Source: Planctomycetota bacterium (GTDB lineage Bacteria; Planctomycetota; UBA1135; JACQFD01). From it: a DNA stretch of 64,000 nt. Below the pieces are notes generated by a model. It searched no databases, was not told where the DNA came from, and was given only the letters and a program-made list of their open reading frames with translations. Position 1 is the stretch's first letter; each line of letters opens with the position of its first letter. The stretch spans positions 1 through 64,000 of the forward strand of contig JACQFD010000030.1 in NCBI GenBank assembly GCA_016200225.1. The letters are read 5' to 3'. Shown piece after piece: positions 46,527-55,951 of the stretch. The translations under genes and the position numbers were made by a program.

Positions 46527-47126
46527 TTGGGGCCATCGCGGCCGCCGAACCGATTGTTACTTCTGATCGATAATTACGATTCGTTTACATTTAATCTGCT
46601 CCACGCCGTCGCGGCGTTCGAATCCGACGTCCGCGTGGTTCGCAATGATCGGATTTCCGTCGACGACATCGAGCGCATGGCGCCCGAAATTTTAGTAATC
46701 TCGCCGGGGCCCGGCTCCCCCGCCTCTGCCGGCGTCAGCGTCGACGCGATCCGAGCATCGCTCGGCCGCCGCCCCGTTCTCGGCGTTTGCCTCGGTCACC
46801 AATCGCTCGGCGTCGCGCTTGGCGCGCGCGTGCGACGCGCGCACGAGCTCGTCCACGGCAAGGCGCGGGCACTCGCGCACAACGGCGCGGGAATCTTTAC
46901 AAATCTTCCGTCGCCGATCGACGTCGCCCGTTATCACTCGCTCGTTCTCGATCCGCCGAGCCTGCCGCCCGAACTCGAAACGCTCGCGTGGTCGCAGGAC
47001 GGCGAAATCATGGCTCTGTCGCATCGTAAACATTGCGCGTTCGGCGTACAGTTCCACCCGGAGTCGTTTCTAACAAAAAACGGCCGCGAATTGCTCGCGA
47101 ATTTTTTCGAACTCGCGCGAAAATAG
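46527..47126 (+). CDS. trpG: Class I glutamine amidotransferase, TrpG/PabA type
   Basis: About 199 residues from TTG 46527; TTG 46554 is an equally possible start, with nine fewer residues. Hallmarks: NYDSFTFNLLH, oxyanion/nucleophile block GVCLGHQ (Cys in the GxCxGHQ elbow), and HPES with the catalytic His-Glu near the end. It supplies ammonia to anthranilate or aminodeoxychorismate synthase. No trpE or pabB is next to it, so it may serve either pathway. Follows the lipoprotein gene and precedes an ABC transporter, with no obvious functional tie. Confidence 0.85.
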   Translation: MGPSRPPNRLLLLIDNYDSFTFNLLHAVAAFESDVRVVRNDRISVDDIERMAPEILVISPGPGSPASAGVSVDAIRASLGRRPVLGVCLGHQSLGVALGARVRRAHELVHGKARALAHNGAGIFTNLPSPIDVARYHSLVLDPPSLPPELETLAWSQDGEIMALSHRKHCAFGVQFHPESFLTKNGRELLANFFELARK

Positions 47127-47144
47127 TTACTATCGAATTTACCG

Positions 47145-48029
47145 ATGATCCGCATCGAGAAACTAACCAAAACTTTCGGCGCTTTTCGCGCGCTCGACGG
47201 CGTCACGTTCGAAGTCAAGAAAGGCGAGACGTTCGGCCTCGTCGGTCCGAACGGCGCCGGAAAAACGACATTGTTAAAGGCCCTCGTCAGCGTCGTGATT
47301 CCGACGTCGGGGAATTGTTATATATCCGATATCTGCGTGCAGCGCGATCCCGTGGCGGCGCTGCGACAGGCGACTTACCTGCCGGGAGACGGGCATTTTT
47401 ATGAATTCATGACGGCGCGGTCGTTTATTCGATTCGCCGTCTCCGGATACGGCGATATTGATATTCCCTTTCGCGACGAAATGATCGATTTGTTTCATAT
47501 TCCGCTCGATAAGAAAATCCGCGCGTTTTCTCACGGAATGAAACGCAAACTCGGCATCGTGCAGGCGCTCGCGCCGAGGACGCCCGTCGCGATTCTCGAC
47601 GAACCCGAGGAGGGACTCGACCCGACGGCGCGCATCCGTTTCGCGCAATGCGTCGAACGCTGCCGTGCGGCGGGCCGGACGATATTTTTATCATCGCACC
47701 AGCTCGACAGCGTCACGCAACTCTGCGGGCGCGTCGCGTTCATCGCCGCCGGAAAATTGTTAGATTGCGACAGCATGGAATCGATCCGCGCGCGCGCGAG
47801 CAAGCGCATCCGCGTGCGCCTGCGCAAGGGCGTCGATCCGGCGTGTTTACAATTCGACGGCGTGGCCTCCGTCCTCCCCGCCGGGGAGAATTTCATCGTC
47901 ACGGCGGCCGTCGACGAATTCGATATATTACAAAAACTTTCGAGACTGCCGATCGACGGCCTCGAATTCCGGCAATTGCGCCTCGAGGATATTTATTCGG
48001 ATCTATATCAAGTGGAGCGCGAATCGTGA
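47145..48029 (+). CDS. ABC transporter ATP-binding protein (ABC-2 exporter)
   Basis: 294 residues. Walker A GPNGAGKTT (~34-42), a signature region FSHGMKRKL (~128), Walker B VAILDEPEEGLDP (~149), and H-loop SSHQ (~183). The exporter type fits the CcmA/YhbG/gldA-like class. Its stop overlaps the permease start by four bases (GTGA). Substrate unknown. Confidence 0.93.
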   Translation: MIRIEKLTKTFGAFRALDGVTFEVKKGETFGLVGPNGAGKTTLLKALVSVVIPTSGNCYISDICVQRDPVAALRQATYLPGDGHFYEFMTARSFIRFAVSGYGDIDIPFRDEMIDLFHIPLDKKIRAFSHGMKRKLGIVQALAPRTPVAILDEPEEGLDPTARIRFAQCVERCRAAGRTIFLSSHQLDSVTQLCGRVAFIAAGKLLDCDSMESIRARASKRIRVRLRKGVDPACLQFDGVASVLPAGENFIVTAAVDEFDILQKLSRLPIDGLEFRQLRLEDIYSDLYQVERES

Positions 48030-48793
48030 TATTAAGAAAATGCATTCGCGACGTATTTTGGAAGTCCGTGACTTTCGCGGCGTTGCTCGAGGTCCACATG
48101 ATCCTTGTGGTCCTTTATTTTCCGGATTTCGAGCGCAACGCGTCGAATATAAAGAAAGCGATTCCCAGCGAATTTTTCAAACAATTCGTCGATCTGGCGT
48201 TGACGCGCGGATATGACAGTTACATAGGATTTCAACATTTCGCGAAAGCGATCGCGACGTTCGGCACGTTCGCGGCGATTTTCATGGCGAATTCGGCCGT
48301 CGCCGGCGAAGTGCACGACCGCACGGCCGAATTCTTGTTTTCGCGGCCGTGGTCGCGCACGCGCATTCTCGCGACAAAATATCTGACGGGCGCGCTTTTC
48401 TTAATATTACCGGTCTGGATCGTGTCGCCCACCGCGATTCCTCTCGCCCGTCTGATCGACGAACCGGTCGCGATCGCTCCCATTTTCCTCCAGACGATTC
48501 ACAGTTCGGTTTTCATGATATTATTATATTCCATGACGTTCGTGATTTCGTCGTGGAGTTCGAACGCCATGTCGGTCGCGTTCGGCGCGCTCGGAATCGC
48601 GCTGCTCGAATTCGTATTATTAATTATCCAAGGCGTCTCGCACTCGTCGATATATAAACTTTCCGACATGGGCGTTTCCCTCGAAATCATGCGAACGGAA
48701 CGGCTTCCTTTCGTTCTCGAGGTCTCCATGGCCGGGAGTTGCGCCGCGCTATTCGCGATTTCGCTCGCGATTTTCAAGCGGCGCGATTTCTAA
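48026..48793 (+). CDS. ABC-2 type transporter permease
   Basis: 255 residues from GTG 48026, which overlaps the upstream TGA in GTGA; GGAG lies about 9 nt upstream. Six hydrophobic segments are evident: VFWKSVTFAALLEVHMIL, then around residues 70-90, 115-140, 155-180, 185-205 and 230-250. It forms an exporter with the preceding ATPase. The frame is open much further upstream but there it overlaps the ATPase gene and is clearly a shadow. Confidence 0.88.
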   Translation: MILRKCIRDVFWKSVTFAALLEVHMILVVLYFPDFERNASNIKKAIPSEFFKQFVDLALTRGYDSYIGFQHFAKAIATFGTFAAIFMANSAVAGEVHDRTAEFLFSRPWSRTRILATKYLTGALFLILPVWIVSPTAIPLARLIDEPVAIAPIFLQTIHSSVFMILLYSMTFVISSWSSNAMSVAFGALGIALLEFVLLIIQGVSHSSIYKLSDMGVSLEIMRTERLPFVLEVSMAGSCAALFAISLAIFKRRDF

Positions 48794-48801
48794 TTCCGGT
48801 C

Positions 48802-48830
48802 AAAAAAAAACCGCCGGCAAACGCCGGCGG
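48802..48830 (-). terminator. Terminator of the divergent pseudopilin gene
   Basis: CCGCCGGC-AAAC-GCCGGCGG (48811-48830), with nine A at 48802-48810 as the minus-strand U-tract. It ends the gene at 48852. It also lies 9 bp past the ABC permease stop. Confidence 0.85.
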
Positions 48831-48851
48831 CGCGATCCGAGAATTGTAATT

Positions 48852-49427
48852 TTAAAGTCTGCGCGTGACGATCTGAACCGTGTCGTCGCCGCCCGCTTCG
48901 CCGTCGCACATCTGCGTCGTGCTCGTGTCGAGAACGCCGTTCTCGCCGACGCAGATTAATACAATTCCACCCGCCGCGCCCATCGAACCCGCGCGGCCAT
49001 AATAAAATATCTGATAGGCGCGGCCCCACGGGTCGACCAATCCGCGCGCGGTGGCGCCGCTGACGATCGCGATCTGCCACGCGGCCGCGCCGGGCGCGCG
49101 GACGCCCGTATTCAGATACGGTCCCGCCCAGCCTTTATAATTAAATGTATTTGTGAATAAACACGGGTATCCCGTCAACGGACCCGAGGAGGTCGTCGAC
49201 GCGTTAAATGCCGCGCCCGTCGTGGGCCATTGTCCCGTGTGGGAATAGAAATGTGTAAACGCATCGGATGTCGCCTTCATATCCGTGCCGGCCCGCGCGG
49301 ACCGCGCCTTGGACAACTCGTTGCTGACAATTGGAACGAGAACTCCCGCGAGCAGCACGAGGATCGTTACGACAACGACGACCTCGACGAGCGTGAAACC
49401 ACGGCGGAGTTGAATGGACTTTTTCAT
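48852..49427 (-). CDS. GspG-like type II secretion pseudopilin
   Basis: 191 residues from ATG 49427 (AGGAT upstream). Prepilin signature: RRG followed by FTLVE, with Glu at +5 and a hydrophobic helix VVVVVTILVLLAGVLVP. The C-terminal domain has the GspG-type GPYLNTG and DPWGRAYQ segments, and calcium-type GENGVLD loops. It would be cleaved by a prepilin peptidase that is not in this window. Oriented away from the secretion operon that starts at 49664; one of three pseudopilins here. Confidence 0.9.
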   Translation of the reverse strand: MKKSIQLRRGFTLVEVVVVVTILVLLAGVLVPIVSNELSKARSARAGTDMKATSDAFTHFYSHTGQWPTTGAAFNASTTSSGPLTGYPCLFTNTFNYKGWAGPYLNTGVRAPGAAAWQIAIVSGATARGLVDPWGRAYQIFYYGRAGSMGAAGGIVLICVGENGVLDTSTTQMCDGEAGGDDTVQIVTRRL

Positions 49428-49663
49428 AACATCCTGTTTTAGTAACAATGTAACGAACGCCCGGATTTACGAAAATGCGGGCTATCATTGGAGCCTTTCG
49501 TGAAGCTCGACCCCCCAACTTGAGATTTCTCCAACGGACGGTGACGCGGTCATTTTTTCCGGTCCATGGACAGAAGGCGCCGCGGCGACCCAAACCTCAA
49601 GCAGGGTCCCCGATCTGCCGAACCTGAGGCGGACGGAATGATCGAAAGTCGTACGGAGGGTCC

Positions 49664-50191
49664 ATGCGGATTTTTATTAAAAAACAACCATTGGGATTTT
49701 CATTGCTGGAGGTCGTCCTCGTGATGGCCGTTTTCATCGGCGCCGCGGGCGTGGTGCTGCCGCTTCTATACGCGGAAATGCAAGATTCCAAAATCACGCG
49801 CGCCATCGACGACACGAGTCGGATCGCGCAGGCGATTTCACAATCGGCGCGCGCGACGGGCGCGATGCCCGGCGAAGACGAACCGAACATGCCGTGCGCC
49901 GCTTTATTATCATCCGGAACGCGGCCGGGCGGACTTCCGCTCGGAAGAAATCTAAATCTATTTACAATATTAAGTAAATCCGCGGCGGGCGCCGAATCGC
50001 AGCCCGCGCAAGGTCCGTATCTCGGCGACGTGGGCGCCGATCCGTTCAACCGGGCGTATGTCGTGCTCGTGCCCGCGAAAGGAAGTCCCGACCACTGTTG
50101 GGTGCTCTGCGCCGGGCGCGATGGAATCATTCAAACTACAGAAAAAGACTCGACGTTGCGCGGCGACGATATCGGCGTATGCCTTCGATGA
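49664..50191 (+). CDS. Prepilin-like pseudopilin
   Basis: 175 residues; GGAGGG just upstream of the ATG. N-terminus KKQPLG then FSLLE, Glu at +5, followed by the pilin helix VVLVMAVFIGAAGVVLP. The C-terminal domain contains GPYLGDVGADPFNRAYVV and a Cys pair near the end (HCWVLC, then GVCLR), which may form a disulfide. First gene of the secretion cluster. The minor or major pseudopilin role cannot be decided. Confidence 0.85.
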   Translation: MRIFIKKQPLGFSLLEVVLVMAVFIGAAGVVLPLLYAEMQDSKITRAIDDTSRIAQAISQSARATGAMPGEDEPNMPCAALLSSGTRPGGLPLGRNLNLFTILSKSAAGAESQPAQGPYLGDVGADPFNRAYVVLVPAKGSPDHCWVLCAGRDGIIQTTEKDSTLRGDDIGVCLR

Positions 50192-50252
50192 AACGACGCG
50201 AATTATAATATATTAATTTGAGAACATTTTTGTTATCAGCCGTGAATCCATC

Positions 50253-51914
50253 ATGATCCCCGCCTCCCCCGCCGCAGCCGAAGAAAAACGACTGCCGATC
50301 GGCGAGCGCCTCGTCCAGTCGGGGAGAATCACGCGCGCACAATTACAAATGGCGCTCTCGGAGCACCAGCGCACGCGCGAGCCGATCGGTAAAGTTCTCA
50401 TTTCGCTCGGACTTGTCACCCAGGATCAGTTAAATGCGCTCGTTTTCGAAGACGCGCACATCGAGCGTGTGCAATTACGCGAGCGGCGCATCGACCGAAC
50501 CCTCGTCGACGGCGTCGATTTACAACAATTACGCGAATGGACGGCGGTGCCGATTTCGCGCGAAGGCGACTGCTGGACGATCGCCGTGGCCGATCCTTCC
50601 GACATTCTCGTGGCCGATGCGCTGTCGGGCATCTTTCAAGGCTCGCGCCATATTGTAGGAGCCACGCGTTCGGAAATTCTGGAGACGCTGCGCGACCTCG
50701 CGGCGCAACCGGATGGCGCGGGCGCGCCCACCGATAGTACCAATGACGCGATTGTATCGTTAAATAACATCATGTCGGAGGCGCTCGCGCGCCGCGCGAC
50801 CGATATTCATATTGAGCCCGAGGAGAAACTGACGCGCGTCCGCTATCGCGTCGACGGCGTTCTCGTTGCGGGACCCACGTATTCGATCAACGCCGCGAAC
50901 TCCATCGTTTCGCGCCTGAAAATCGTTTCGTCTTTGGATATATCTATTAAAAGGATGCCGCAGGACGGACGTTATAGATACAACGGAAATTCGGGCGCGA
51001 TCGACTGCCGCGTTTCTACAATTCCGACCATTCACGGCGAAAACGCGGTCGTGCGCCTGCTCGACGGATCGCACGGGACACCGAGGCTCGCCGAACTACA
51101 ATTCGGACCGGAGATCGAATCGACGCTGCGCGCGGCGGCCGCGAAGCCGCACGGAATTGTATATGTCGTCGGCGCGACGGGCTCCGGCAAGACGACGACA
51201 TTATATGCATTGCTCGGATCCATCGACGCAATGCAAAGAAAAGTCTGTACCGTCGAAGATCCCGTCGAATACCGGCTGCCGCTCGCGCGCCAGACGCAGG
51301 TGCAGCCCGAGATCGGTTTCGATTTCGCGACGGCCCTTCGATCGTTATTAAGACAGGATCCCGACGTCGTGCTCGTCGGCGAAACGCGCGACTCCGAAAC
51401 GGCGCAAATCGGACTGCGCGCGGCGCTCACGGGCCACCTCGTTTTTAGCACACTTCACGCGAATCGCGCCGCGGGCGGCGCCGCGCGATTGATAGAAATG
51501 GGCGTCGATTCGTGTCTTCTCGCGTCGTCGCTCACGGGAATTCTCGCGCAGACGCTCGTCCGGCGCGTCTGCGGCTATTGTAAAGAATCCAAGCGGCCGG
51601 GGCCGGACGCCATTGGATTCTTTACATCGCAACAGATCTCCGCGCCCGCGGAAATTGTATATGGCGCCGGGTGCGAACGTTGCAATTTCATGGGCTACCT
51701 CGGCCGGCGCGCGGTCGCCGAATTGTTAATTCCAAACCGCCAGATCGCCGCAGCGATTCAATCGAAAGCGAGCGCGGTCGAAATTTATGAACTCGCTCTC
51801 GCGAACGGGCTCGTCCCGATCGAGCGCGTCGCGGCCGCGCACGCCGCCGACGGCGCCACGACGGTCGAGGAGGCCGCGCGCGTGAGCGGCTACGCGCTCG
51901 GCGGAAATTCGTGA
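50253..51914 (+). CDS. gspE: GspE/PilB-type secretion ATPase
   Basis: 553 residues. N-terminal MshEN domain (~20-150, with RLVQSGRITRAQL and KVLISLGLVTQDQL) that may bind c-di-GMP; core ATPase with Walker A GATGSGKTT (~307), Walker B region DPDVVLVGETRD (~375), a His box LTGHLVFSTLH, and a tetra-Cys zinc site (CGYCKE and CERCNF, ~440-475). It powers pseudopilus assembly from the cytoplasm. Its TGA overlaps the gspF GTG start, so they are translationally coupled. Confidence 0.96.
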   Translation: MIPASPAAAEEKRLPIGERLVQSGRITRAQLQMALSEHQRTREPIGKVLISLGLVTQDQLNALVFEDAHIERVQLRERRIDRTLVDGVDLQQLREWTAVPISREGDCWTIAVADPSDILVADALSGIFQGSRHIVGATRSEILETLRDLAAQPDGAGAPTDSTNDAIVSLNNIMSEALARRATDIHIEPEEKLTRVRYRVDGVLVAGPTYSINAANSIVSRLKIVSSLDISIKRMPQDGRYRYNGNSGAIDCRVSTIPTIHGENAVVRLLDGSHGTPRLAELQFGPEIESTLRAAAAKPHGIVYVVGATGSGKTTTLYALLGSIDAMQRKVCTVEDPVEYRLPLARQTQVQPEIGFDFATALRSLLRQDPDVVLVGETRDSETAQIGLRAALTGHLVFSTLHANRAAGGAARLIEMGVDSCLLASSLTGILAQTLVRRVCGYCKESKRPGPDAIGFFTSQQISAPAEIVYGAGCERCNFMGYLGRRAVAELLIPNRQIAAAIQSKASAVEIYELALANGLVPIERVAAAHAADGATTVEEAARVSGYALGGNS

Positions 51915-53107
51915 GCGAGATTCGTTATATTGCAAAATTACAAAACGGCGCGGTCGTCGAGGGATCGGCGGCCGTCGCGAGCGTCGAAATATTAAAAACC
52001 AGGCTCGCCGAGTGCGGCGCCGAATTTATTAAAATTAAAGAATCCCGAGGATTCTTCCACGCGCGCCGGCGCGCCATGAATGCAAACGACGCCGCCGGAT
52101 TCGCGCGCGATCTCGCGACCATTCTTTCGAGCGGCGTTCCGCTCGGCGACGGCCTGCGCGCGCTGTCGTTGCATACTACTGAAAAGCGCCGCCGCCTTTT
52201 TATGGGTATCGAGGGCGACGTCGAGGCGGGCAACAGCCTCGCGGACGCGCTCGACGCCCGCGCCGGAATCTTTACAACAGAATTCGTCTCCGCGGTGCGC
52301 GCCGGAGAAAAATCCGGCTCGCTCGACCAGACGCTGCCGCGGCTCGCGTCGAATCTCGAATGGCGCGCCGAAATGCACGCGCAAATCCGGCAGGCCGTCG
52401 CGTATCCATTAATATTAATTATGATGGCATTCGGGCTGATCGCGCTCGTCGCTTTGTATCTCGTGCCGCGCCTCGCCGAACCGTTAAAACACCTGGGCGG
52501 CGAGCTGCCGTGGATCACGCGCGTCGTCCTCGGCGCGACGGAATTCGCGCAAAATTATTATATCCATTGCATCGCGGCGGCCGCCGCCGCGATCGGACTA
52601 TTCATACTTCTCCGAAGGACAATCCGCGGCCGGCTCGCGATCGACCGCGCGTTGCTAAATATTCCCGTCGCCGGATCGTTATTTATCAAAACCGCGGGCG
52701 CCGATTTCGCGTCCTCGCTCGGCACGCATTACAAAGCCGGCCTCCCGTTGAACGAATCGCTCGCGCTCCTCGAAAATTCGTGCGGCAACCGCGTGATTGG
52801 AATTCGTTTCGGTAAAGTGCGGGAAGCGGTGGTTCAGGGCGGCGGCCTCGCGGAAGCCGCGATTCGTTATTTACAATTTCCGCCGCTGGTCGGGCAATTA
52901 TTAATTATCGGCGAAAAAACCGGCACGCTCGAGCAGTCGCTCGAGCGCATTACAAAACAACTGGAGGCCGAGGCGCGCGCCGCCGCCAAACGCCTCGTGG
53001 CCGTCGCGGAACCGGCGGCGATCGTGATCGCGGGAGCCGGAGTCGGCACGGCGATTTTCGCGGCGATTTTACCCATCTTGCGCATGGTCGAGGCCGTCAA
53101 GCGATGA
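51911..53107 (+). CDS. gspF: GspF/PilC-type platform protein
   Basis: 398 residues, inner membrane. Two T2SSF domains (~70-190 and ~270-395), with LATILSSGVPLGDGLRAL as the domain signature, and three membrane helices around residues 170-185, 215-235 and 365-390. It links the ATPase to the pseudopilin. GTGA overlap with gspE upstream and ATGA overlap with the pseudopilin gene downstream. Confidence 0.96.
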   Translation: MSEIRYIAKLQNGAVVEGSAAVASVEILKTRLAECGAEFIKIKESRGFFHARRRAMNANDAAGFARDLATILSSGVPLGDGLRALSLHTTEKRRRLFMGIEGDVEAGNSLADALDARAGIFTTEFVSAVRAGEKSGSLDQTLPRLASNLEWRAEMHAQIRQAVAYPLILIMMAFGLIALVALYLVPRLAEPLKHLGGELPWITRVVLGATEFAQNYYIHCIAAAAAAIGLFILLRRTIRGRLAIDRALLNIPVAGSLFIKTAGADFASSLGTHYKAGLPLNESLALLENSCGNRVIGIRFGKVREAVVQGGGLAEAAIRYLQFPPLVGQLLIIGEKTGTLEQSLERITKQLEAEARAAAKRLVAVAEPAAIVIAGAGVGTAIFAAILPILRMVEAVKR

Positions 53108-53808
53108 AAAGTAATATTACGAATACCAGATCGGGGTTTTCGCTTGTCGAAGTCATCGTCGTGGTCGCGATTCTCGTATTGTTAACAGGCGCGCTCGCGC
53201 CGATGGCCGCGCAGGCGATTTCTTCGGCGCGCAACGAATCGACGCGCGGCGTCGTGAACGACATCGCGAATGCAAGTTATCGATTCGGCGAGGACACGCT
53301 TCGGCCGCCGCAGTCGATCGCGGAGTTGAAAACGAATATAAATAATGTCGCGGGATGGAACGGGCCGTATTGCGGCATCAGCAACGACAACGCGGGACCG
53401 GGGACGACGTCGGGCGGTTATGGCAACGACGCATTCGGCCACGCCGTTGCGATTCAGCTTCTGTCGGCGGTTTCGATTAAAATTTACAGTTATGGCGAGG
53501 ACGGGTCGGTAAATACAAACGACGATATCGTTTCAACCGTGGACATCACTCCCGCCCTGCGCGAAAAAGCGTATACATATATCAAAACGATGAATAACGC
53601 CATTCAACTGTATAATGCGACGCACCTGCCCAACGCGCCTCTGTCGTCGACATGGCAAAACGCTTTTGCGACGCTCGTGGCGGGCGGTTATCTCCCTTCC
53701 ACTCCGCATTATTTAATTGATCCGTGGGGCAGCCCCTACGTGCCGAACCCGCAGGGCGCATCCCCCGTTTCGGCCGTGACGTCGACGCATCTGGCTTCGT
53801 CGCCGTAA
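53104..53808 (+). CDS. gspG: GspG-like pseudopilin, second plus-strand copy
   Basis: 234 residues. Prepilin signal TNTRSG then FSLVE with Glu at +5, and the helix VIVVVAILVLLTGALAP. The globular domain has GWNGPYCGISNDNAGPG and GEDGSVNTNDD, calcium-binding-like GspG features, then a Trp-rich repeated end with LIDPWGSPYVP. Starts inside the gspF stop (ATGA). The tail may overlap the next gene's 5' end. Confidence 0.88.
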   Translation: MKSNITNTRSGFSLVEVIVVVAILVLLTGALAPMAAQAISSARNESTRGVVNDIANASYRFGEDTLRPPQSIAELKTNINNVAGWNGPYCGISNDNAGPGTTSGGYGNDAFGHAVAIQLLSAVSIKIYSYGEDGSVNTNDDIVSTVDITPALREKAYTYIKTMNNAIQLYNATHLPNAPLSSTWQNAFATLVAGGYLPSTPHYLIDPWGSPYVPNPQGASPVSAVTSTHLASSP

Positions 53809-55310
53809 TCCAACGAATCGCGAATTTTTTTCCGGTTGCGCGCGCGGCGCCGCCGTCCCACGCGCGCATCGGTTTGGAATGCGCGATTGCCGATACGCCA
53901 TGTGACGTGCCCTTTCCCCGTCCCGGCGCCCGCATTCCCGATGCCGACATCGCGGTCATTTATACAAATGATCGCGCGCGATTATTTATAAAGAGCGCGG
54001 GCGGAATTGTAGAATCGGAAACGGCGGCCGGCGCCGCCGACATCCGCGCCGCGATCGACGCCGCGCGGCCTCGCTCGCGCCGGACGCTTTTCATTTATGG
54101 ATATCAGGATTTATATACGCGCGCGATGCCGGCGCCGCCCGGGCTGAACCACGGCTACGCGAACTGGGCGCGATCAATCACATCGCATGCATTCGAGGAG
54201 CGGCCCGCGCACGCCGGCGTGTGGGTTTTCGGCGATCATGATAAACATCTCGCTCTCGCGTTCGCCGCGGAACGACAATACTTCGACTCGCGGCTCGAAC
54301 AATTGTTATCGGCAAAACTAAACGTCGTCGCCTGCGTTCCATCGTTTATTTTGGGCGCAAACGCCGCGTTCGCCGCGCTCGAATCGAGAACGACGCACGA
54401 GGCGCTCGTCATCGATCTATTAGATCCGAGTTCCGTCGCGTTCACCGCGATCTCCTCCGGTCGCGTGCTCGTCGCGCGCGTGCTTCCGCGCCCGGCCGCG
54501 TCGACGCACGGCCCGCTGCTCGAGGAGGCGCGACGGACGATTAGTTATGTTCGCGAGCGCAATCGTGGACTCGCGCTCACGGAAGTATTCTTATGCAGCG
54601 ATCGACCTGAGCTCGGCGCCGCGTTGGAGAGCGACGGACTTCTGCCCATTCCGGGCGCGCCGCCGACGCTCGCGGACGCGGTATTTGTATCGATCGCGCC
54701 GAATCTGTCGCGCGCGAAAGGTAATATTCTCGATCTGCTCCCCGCGTCGGCGCGCAACCGACCCGCGCGCCGCGGTGCATGGATCACGGTCGGCATGGCG
54801 GCCTGCGTGGCGATCTTTAGTATTGCTCAGACGGCGGCCGAGACGACCGCGTTCGCGAGCGCCATGGAAGCGTCGGAAACCGCGCTGCTTCCGCCCGGGG
54901 AATTCGAAAATCTCGCCGCGAATCTCGCCGAATTGAAACATCGGAGGGAACGCGCGAAATCGTTACAAACGATGCTCGAGAACGCGCACGCATCGTCGAC
55001 GGCCCGCTGTCTCGAACATTTAAAATCAATCCTCGAACAAAAGCCGAATTCTTTACAATTGAGCGAATTCGAAAGCGACGGCGACAACGTCCATCTGTCC
55101 GGTTTCGCGCTCACGCGCCGCGATCGCACGGATTCGCCCATTGAAACATTTGCAATCGAAACCGCGCGGCGCGCCGGCGCGGAGTATCCAAAAATCTCGA
55201 TCAACTCCGCGGTCGAACCGGGGATTGCAAAGGATCTCGAATCGTTATATCCGCCGGAGCTTTGGGCGCCCGAGGCGTTCACCGTGCGATTCCATTTCGG
55301 TAAAAACTAA
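53724..55310 (+). CDS. PilM/PilN-like (GspL-like) assembly protein
   Basis: At most 528 residues. The start is uncertain: GTG 53724 overlaps the pseudopilin gene by 85 bp, TTG 53874 would fall after it, and neither has a ribosome site. The first ~340 residues resemble the actin-like PilM/GspL cytoplasmic domain; a membrane helix (~RGAWITVGMAACVAIFSIA, ~350-368) is followed by a PilN-like coiled-coil and ferredoxin-like periplasmic part. So PilM and PilN functions appear fused, as in GspL. Next gene starts at the TAATG junction. Confidence 0.7.
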   Translation: MGQPLRAEPAGRIPRFGRDVDASGFVAVIQRIANFFPVARAAPPSHARIGLECAIADTPCDVPFPRPGARIPDADIAVIYTNDRARLFIKSAGGIVESETAAGAADIRAAIDAARPRSRRTLFIYGYQDLYTRAMPAPPGLNHGYANWARSITSHAFEERPAHAGVWVFGDHDKHLALAFAAERQYFDSRLEQLLSAKLNVVACVPSFILGANAAFAALESRTTHEALVIDLLDPSSVAFTAISSGRVLVARVLPRPAASTHGPLLEEARRTISYVRERNRGLALTEVFLCSDRPELGAALESDGLLPIPGAPPTLADAVFVSIAPNLSRAKGNILDLLPASARNRPARRGAWITVGMAACVAIFSIAQTAAETTAFASAMEASETALLPPGEFENLAANLAELKHRRERAKSLQTMLENAHASSTARCLEHLKSILEQKPNSLQLSEFESDGDNVHLSGFALTRRDRTDSPIETFAIETARRAGAEYPKISINSAVEPGIAKDLESLYPPELWAPEAFTVRFHFGKN

Positions 55311-55951
55311 TGTCCGGAATATTTAATTTAATCAAAACGCCGCTTTTCCGCGTCGGCGGCGCGCTCGTGGTCGTCGCGGCGCTCGCGGGTGTCCCGGTCT
55401 GGTCGTCGTTGCACTTGTCCAAATTGCGTTCGCACTTGAACGAACGCGCAGCGTCGCTGATGGCGGAAATGGACGCCGTCTGCGAAATCTCGCACGCCGG
55501 GCGCGACGGCGAAATGGCGTCGCTCGACGCGACCATTCGCGATTTCGATATAAAGATTCCATTCGGCGCGCAGACGACGCATTTGAAGTATCTCCTCGAA
55601 CGCGAGGCGCGGGAATGCGGCGTTCGAATCGTAACATTAACGATCGGCGAGCCCGAGCCTGTCCTTTTCGGCGAATCGGAGCCGGCTTTCCGTCTTTCGA
55701 TTTCCATCGAGGCCGCCGGAGCGTCCGGCGACATGGGTCGTTTCCTCGACCGGATTCCGGCGATGCCGCGGCTCGTCGCCGTCCATTCAATCAAAGCGAA
55801 CGCGGAGCGCGCGACGGCGACGGAAAACGCGGAAAATACAAAGGATGCATCCTCCCGCCCCGGGGGCGCGCGGACATCCGAAAATTATCATTGTCAATTG
55901 AAGGCTTCGGCCTACTTCCGCCAGCCGCCGGCGGCGGAACTCCGGAAATGA
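55310..55951 (+). CDS. PilO/GspM-like inner-membrane assembly protein
   Basis: 213 residues: N-terminal membrane helix (~15-35), coiled-coil region (~40-80) and a ferredoxin-like periplasmic domain (~85-170), then a disordered tail. This is the PilO/GspM layout, and its place directly after the PilM/N-like gene fits. The sequence is weakly conserved, so the assignment rests on size, topology and order. TAATG overlap upstream, ATGA overlap downstream. Confidence 0.65.
   Translation: MSGIFNLIKTPLFRVGGALVVVAALAGVPVWSSLHLSKLRSHLNERAASLMAEMDAVCEISHAGRDGEMASLDATIRDFDIKIPFGAQTTHLKYLLEREARECGVRIVTLTIGEPEPVLFGESEPAFRLSISIEAAGASGDMGRFLDRIPAMPRLVAVHSIKANAERATATENAENTKDASSRPGGARTSENYHCQLKASAYFRQPPAAELRK

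Noticed and set aside
47648..48025. Longer N-terminus for the ABC permease
   Set aside because: The extra residues are Arg-rich and overlap the ATPase gene; GTG 48026 has a ribosome site and a GTGA junction.
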